Of a stretch of DNA of 64,000 bases, positions 61,238-64,000 are shown piece by piece. How positions within the stretch are numbered: the stretch's first letter is position 1; every line of letters starts with the position of its first letter. Below the pieces are notes generated by a model. The model worked only from the letters and a program-made list of their open reading frames with translations, was not told the origin of the DNA and ran no database searches. The stretch lies in assembly GCA_944380305.1 (NCBI GenBank), contig CALWHF010000006.1, positions 1 to 64,000 on the forward strand, written 5' to 3'. Both the position numbers and the translations under genes were made by a program. The stretch comes from an uncultured Christensenellaceae bacterium (GTDB lineage Bacteria; Bacillota; Clostridia; Christensenellales; UBA3700).

Positions 61238-62539
61238 ATGTATTTCGGAACGGACGGTATAAGAGGCGTAGCCAACGTAGAGCTGACTTGTTCGCTCGCG
61301 CTGAGCGCGGGAAACGCGCTGGCGAGCCTTAAGAAGAATTGCAGAGTACTGATAGGCATGGATACCCGCGTGTCGGGCGATATGCTTTTGCACGCGGTCG
61401 CAACGGGCGTCATGCAGGGAGGCGGAGACGTGCTCGACGTGGGCGTCATGCCTACCGCGGGAATAGCTTATCTGACCCGTTACTACAAGGCGGATTACGG
61501 CGTGGTCATAAGCGCGTCGCATAATCCTGCCGAATACAACGGCATCAAGGTTTTCGACTCCGAAGGCTACAAACTCGGAGACAAGCGCGAAAGGGATCTC
61601 GAGCAGAGAATGGCACAGCCGCACGTCGCAAAGTCGATCGCGACGGGTAAGTATATATTCATGCACGACGCGGCGGCCGATTACGTCAGATTCCTCGCGA
61701 CGCAGATAGAAGGACTGAAAGGACTCAGGGTGCTCGTGGATTGCTCCAACGGGGCGGCAGGCAGGGTCGCAAAGAGCGTGTTCGAACAGGTCGGCGCGAG
61801 CGTAGTTGTCATCAATACGTCTAATGCAGGCATCGACATCAACGAAAACGTAGGCGCGCTGTATGCCTCGAACCTCTCGGACAAAGTCAGGGACGGCGGT
61901 TTCGACGTGGGATTCGCCTACGACGGCGACGCGGACAGACTCATCGCCGTGGACGAGAACGGGAACGTCGTGGACGGCGACCATCTTCTGTACGTTCTCG
62001 CATGCGACGCAAAGAAGAAAGGCACTCTCGATACGGGGTCGGTCGTGGGTACGCACCATACCAACATGGGCGTGCAGGAGGCACTCGAAAAGCACGGCAT
62101 AAAGCTGGTAAGAGCGGATATAGGCGACAAATATGTTCTCGAACAGATGCTCAAGGACGGTTCTCCTCTCGGAGCCGAGCAGTCCGGGCATATAATTCTC
62201 GGCAAGCGCACAACGACGGGAGACGGTATACTCGCATCGCTCGTGATAGCGCAGATAATCGCGGATTCGGGAAAGACGCTTTCGCAGCTCGATGATGCAG
62301 AAGGTTACGCTCAGGCGAACATCAACGTACCCGTTTCGGATAAGCTGAGGATAATCAACAGCGAGGCGGTGGCGGCTGAAGTAGGCAAAGTCTACGAGCA
62401 GTTGAAAGGACAGGGCAGGGTGCTTTTGCGCGCTTCGGGCACAGAGCCGAAGATAAGGATAATGGTCGAGTGCAAGAGTGCAGGAAAGGCTAAAACCCTG
62501 GCAAAACACCTCGAAAGCGTACTGAAAAGTTTAAGGTAA
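61238..62539 (+). CDS. glmM: Phosphoglucosamine mutase
   Basis: The 433-residue enzyme interconverts glucosamine 6-phosphate and 1-phosphate for cell wall precursors. It begins YFGTDGIRGVANVEL, has the phosphoserine loop SASHNP (S94), the magnesium loop AYDGDADRLIAVDE, sugar-binding GEQSGH-type GAEQSGHI, and the phosphate-binding RASGTEPKIRIMVE near the end. Follows the GlmU-type acetyltransferase after 13 bases. Confidence 0.95.
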   Translation: MYFGTDGIRGVANVELTCSLALSAGNALASLKKNCRVLIGMDTRVSGDMLLHAVATGVMQGGGDVLDVGVMPTAGIAYLTRYYKADYGVVISASHNPAEYNGIKVFDSEGYKLGDKRERDLEQRMAQPHVAKSIATGKYIFMHDAAADYVRFLATQIEGLKGLRVLVDCSNGAAGRVAKSVFEQVGASVVVINTSNAGIDINENVGALYASNLSDKVRDGGFDVGFAYDGDADRLIAVDENGNVVDGDHLLYVLACDAKKKGTLDTGSVVGTHHTNMGVQEALEKHGIKLVRADIGDKYVLEQMLKDGSPLGAEQSGHIILGKRTTTGDGILASLVIAQIIADSGKTLSQLDDAEGYAQANINVPVSDKLRIINSEAVAAEVGKVYEQLKGQGRVLLRASGTEPKIRIMVECKSAGKAKTLAKHLESVLKSLR

Positions 62540-62571
62540 TTTTAATTTTACAAAAATTTTACATTATTTTA

Positions 62572-62600
62572 TTGAAATACAAAATTATAGGTGGTAAAAT
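62572..62600 (+). promoter_or_regulatory. Extended -10 promoter for the last lipoprotein gene
   Basis: TTGAAA at 62572-62577 and TAAAAT at 62595-62600, 17-bp spacing, TGG before the -10 box. Confidence 0.7.
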
Positions 62601-62659
62601 CTTATTGATAGGGGTTATACTGCCTATATTTTATTATATAGAAATGTGGAGGTTTGGTT

Positions 62660-64000
62660 ATGAGAAAGAACAGATTTCTGATTCTTGTCGCTCTCGTTCT
62701 CGTCTGCGCTCTGTTTGCCGTTACCGTCATCGGCTGTAACGACAAAACTGCTCAGCCCGGCAACGACACCGATGCGGTCGTACCCGGCGGCGATACGGGA
62801 GAGAACGAAGGCAACGAAGAAACGGGAGAGGTCGACAATCCCAGCGCGGGAGGCGGCTGGTCGCAAGGCGGCGGCAGCTCTTCTTCCGAAGGTAAGACGT
62901 TTGTCATGAACAACGTCGACGCGTACATAAATTTCGAGGTCAAGGCTGACAGCGCGGACGACATCGTCGTCACCGACGGCAATGACAACGCGATCAACGT
63001 CGACATCAAGGGCGGCAACGGCGTTTACACCGTATGGGCACCCAACGGCGGTTACACGAAGGGTAACATTTACAAGATTAAACTTTCGGGCAATGCGACT
63101 TTCGTCAACTACGACGAAGACGTGAGAGTCGTCAAATTCTCCATTGCCAACACTGCTAACAACATCAAACTCAATGCGGGTCTTCTGACCTATCCCGAGA
63201 GCGCGATCCTCGACAAGCAGGGCATGCTCGACAGCGAGAAGACCGATGCGGAAGGCGTTACGACCGGTCAGATGGTCCTTCAGATCAATTCCGCAAACGC
63301 ACTCGAAAAGGGCACCGTCTTCCTCGTACAGATGAACGACGGCAGTCAGGCTGCTTACAAGGTAGTCTCTTCGTCCGTTTCGGGTATGCAGACCGGCAAC
63401 TGCCTCGTCAACTACGTCAAGCCCGATCTCAGCGAGATATTCGAGGAGTTCGAGTACAGCGGCACCAGCAAGATGACCGAGGACAGCAACGTCGATTTCG
63501 ACTATATGGACGGCAAGGAGACTCTTGACAACAGCGAGCTCGCAATGAGCATCGTTTCGATTTTCGGCTCTGCTCCCGAATTCAACGTTTCCACTCCTAA
63601 ATTCGAAGACGGCAAGGTCATCGTAGACATCACGATCACGATCCCCAACGTCGTTACCGTCGAGGGATACGCGTCCAGCAACCTCGTGATCACCGTGCAC
63701 AACGAGATCGAGGTCGAGGCTAACGCAAACATCAACAAGGAGACCGTGGCGGAAGCGTTCTCGCTCAGCGCGGTCGTCAGAAACGACATCACCACGACCG
63801 TTTCGCTCGGCGCGAACGGCGGTTATACCGGCTCGGTCAACGTACCCGAGCTGATGGATAAGCTCATCACTCTCGCAAACGAGAGCAGAGACGACGCTAC
63901 CGCGATCCCGCTGCTCAAGTGGACCGTTCCCATCGCTAACGGCGTTGCGTCCATCACCTATGACGCGGATCTCGTGTTCAGATTCAGCGTGGCGGGCGAC
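62660..64000 (+). CDS. Predicted lipoprotein, cut by the window end
   Basis: The frame is open from ATG 62660 for 447 codons to the window edge. The signal MRKNRFLILVALVLVCALFA then VTVIGCND has a good lipobox with C26. A Gly/Ser/Glu/Asp-rich linker (residues about 30-75) follows, then a soluble body with many short beta-type segments and few aromatics (DDIVVTDGNDNAINVDIKGG, VFLVQMNDGSQAAYKVVSSS). No family recognised. GGAGG at 62648-62652 fits the start. The C-terminus is unknown. Confidence 0.8.
   Translation, partial: MRKNRFLILVALVLVCALFAVTVIGCNDKTAQPGNDTDAVVPGGDTGENEGNEETGEVDNPSAGGGWSQGGGSSSSEGKTFVMNNVDAYINFEVKADSADDIVVTDGNDNAINVDIKGGNGVYTVWAPNGGYTKGNIYKIKLSGNATFVNYDEDVRVVKFSIANTANNIKLNAGLLTYPESAILDKQGMLDSEKTDAEGVTTGQMVLQINSANALEKGTVFLVQMNDGSQAAYKVVSSSVSGMQTGNCLVNYVKPDLSEIFEEFEYSGTSKMTEDSNVDFDYMDGKETLDNSELAMSIVSIFGSAPEFNVSTPKFEDGKVIVDITITIPNVVTVEGYASSNLVITVHNEIEVEANANINKETVAEAFSLSAVVRNDITTTVSLGANGGYTGSVNVPELMDKLITLANESRDDATAIPLLKWTVPIANGVASITYDADLVFRFSVAGD

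Noticed and set aside
1..64000. tRNA or rRNA genes
   Set aside because: No T-arm-like sequence in a cloverleaf context and no rRNA stretch was seen when reading the intergenic regions.

Overview
The window looks like chromosome from an anaerobic, low-to-medium-GC Bacillota (Clostridia-type) bacterium, probably an uncultured gut lineage. The evidence is: an L27 gene with the N-terminal extension that Prp protease removes, next to prp itself; the Clostridia-style order of two radical-SAM-linked genes, rng, rplU, prp, rpmA; a maf-mreB-minD-M50 protease block that parallels the Bacillus maf-mreB-min-spoIVF-rplU region; two separate oxygen-sensitive class III ribonucleotide reductase systems; and no respiratory genes. 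Placement below class is inference. Promoters are easy to read: many intergenic regions carry near-consensus sigma-A boxes with 16-18 bp spacing, and most transcription units end in strong intrinsic terminators.

Layout. 0-0.6 kb: the end of a formate-type nrdD and its nrdG. 1-2.5 kb: Ppx/GppA phosphatase. 2.7-6.7 kb: a giant Sel1-repeat protein, Maf and an MreB-like actin. 6.8-8.9 kb: minD, an unusually short minE, a 60-residue membrane peptide in the place of spoIVFA, and an M50 (SpoIVFB-like) protease. 9-13.9 kb: ROK glucokinase, a TIGR03960-type radical SAM protein, its DUF2344 partner and RNase G. 14.1-15.2 kb: promoter, L21 leader, rplU-prp-rpmA; obg does not follow and only a possible YhbY remnant does. 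15.4-17.5 kb: 8-oxoguanine glycosylase, NYN-domain protein, orphan IlvN. 17.6-20.9 kb: an 1115-residue modular repeat lipoprotein. 21-24.6 kb (minus): a heterodimeric ABC exporter with one degenerate ATPase. 24.7-28.1 kb: NAD synthetase, a tandem-repeat patch and a lipoprotein. 28.3-31.2 kb: GH38 alpha-mannosidase. 31.5-33 kb: two small membrane proteins and a LURP-one protein. 33.1-36.5 kb (minus): a second class III ribonucleotide reductase with a fused C-terminal redoxin, tandem NrdR-like boxes on its promoter, and its NrdG2-type activase.

The largest coherent unit is 36.7-54.1 kb. A divergent AraC regulator faces a same-strand run of 15 genes: eda, kdgK, uxaC, uxuA and a mannonate dehydrogenase-type SDR (a complete glucuronate to KDPG route), then three Gfo/Idh/MocA dehydrogenases, a TIM-barrel sugar isomerase, a split CehA/McbA-like PHP phosphoesterase, a GDPD-like protein, an (alpha/alpha)6 glycosidase, a GPH sugar symporter and a lipoprotein. 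Together they suggest import and oxidative dismantling of a glucuronate-containing glycoside or phosphodiester whose identity cannot be read from sequence.

54.2-57.8 kb: a copper ATPase with metal-binding domains at both ends, and DAHP synthase. 57.9-62.5 kb: a flavin reductase-like protein, an unknown exported membrane protein, a stand-alone GlmU-type acetyltransferase domain and GlmM. 62.7 kb to the end: a lipoprotein cut by the window edge. No tRNA, rRNA, CRISPR array, complete insertion sequence or prophage was seen.
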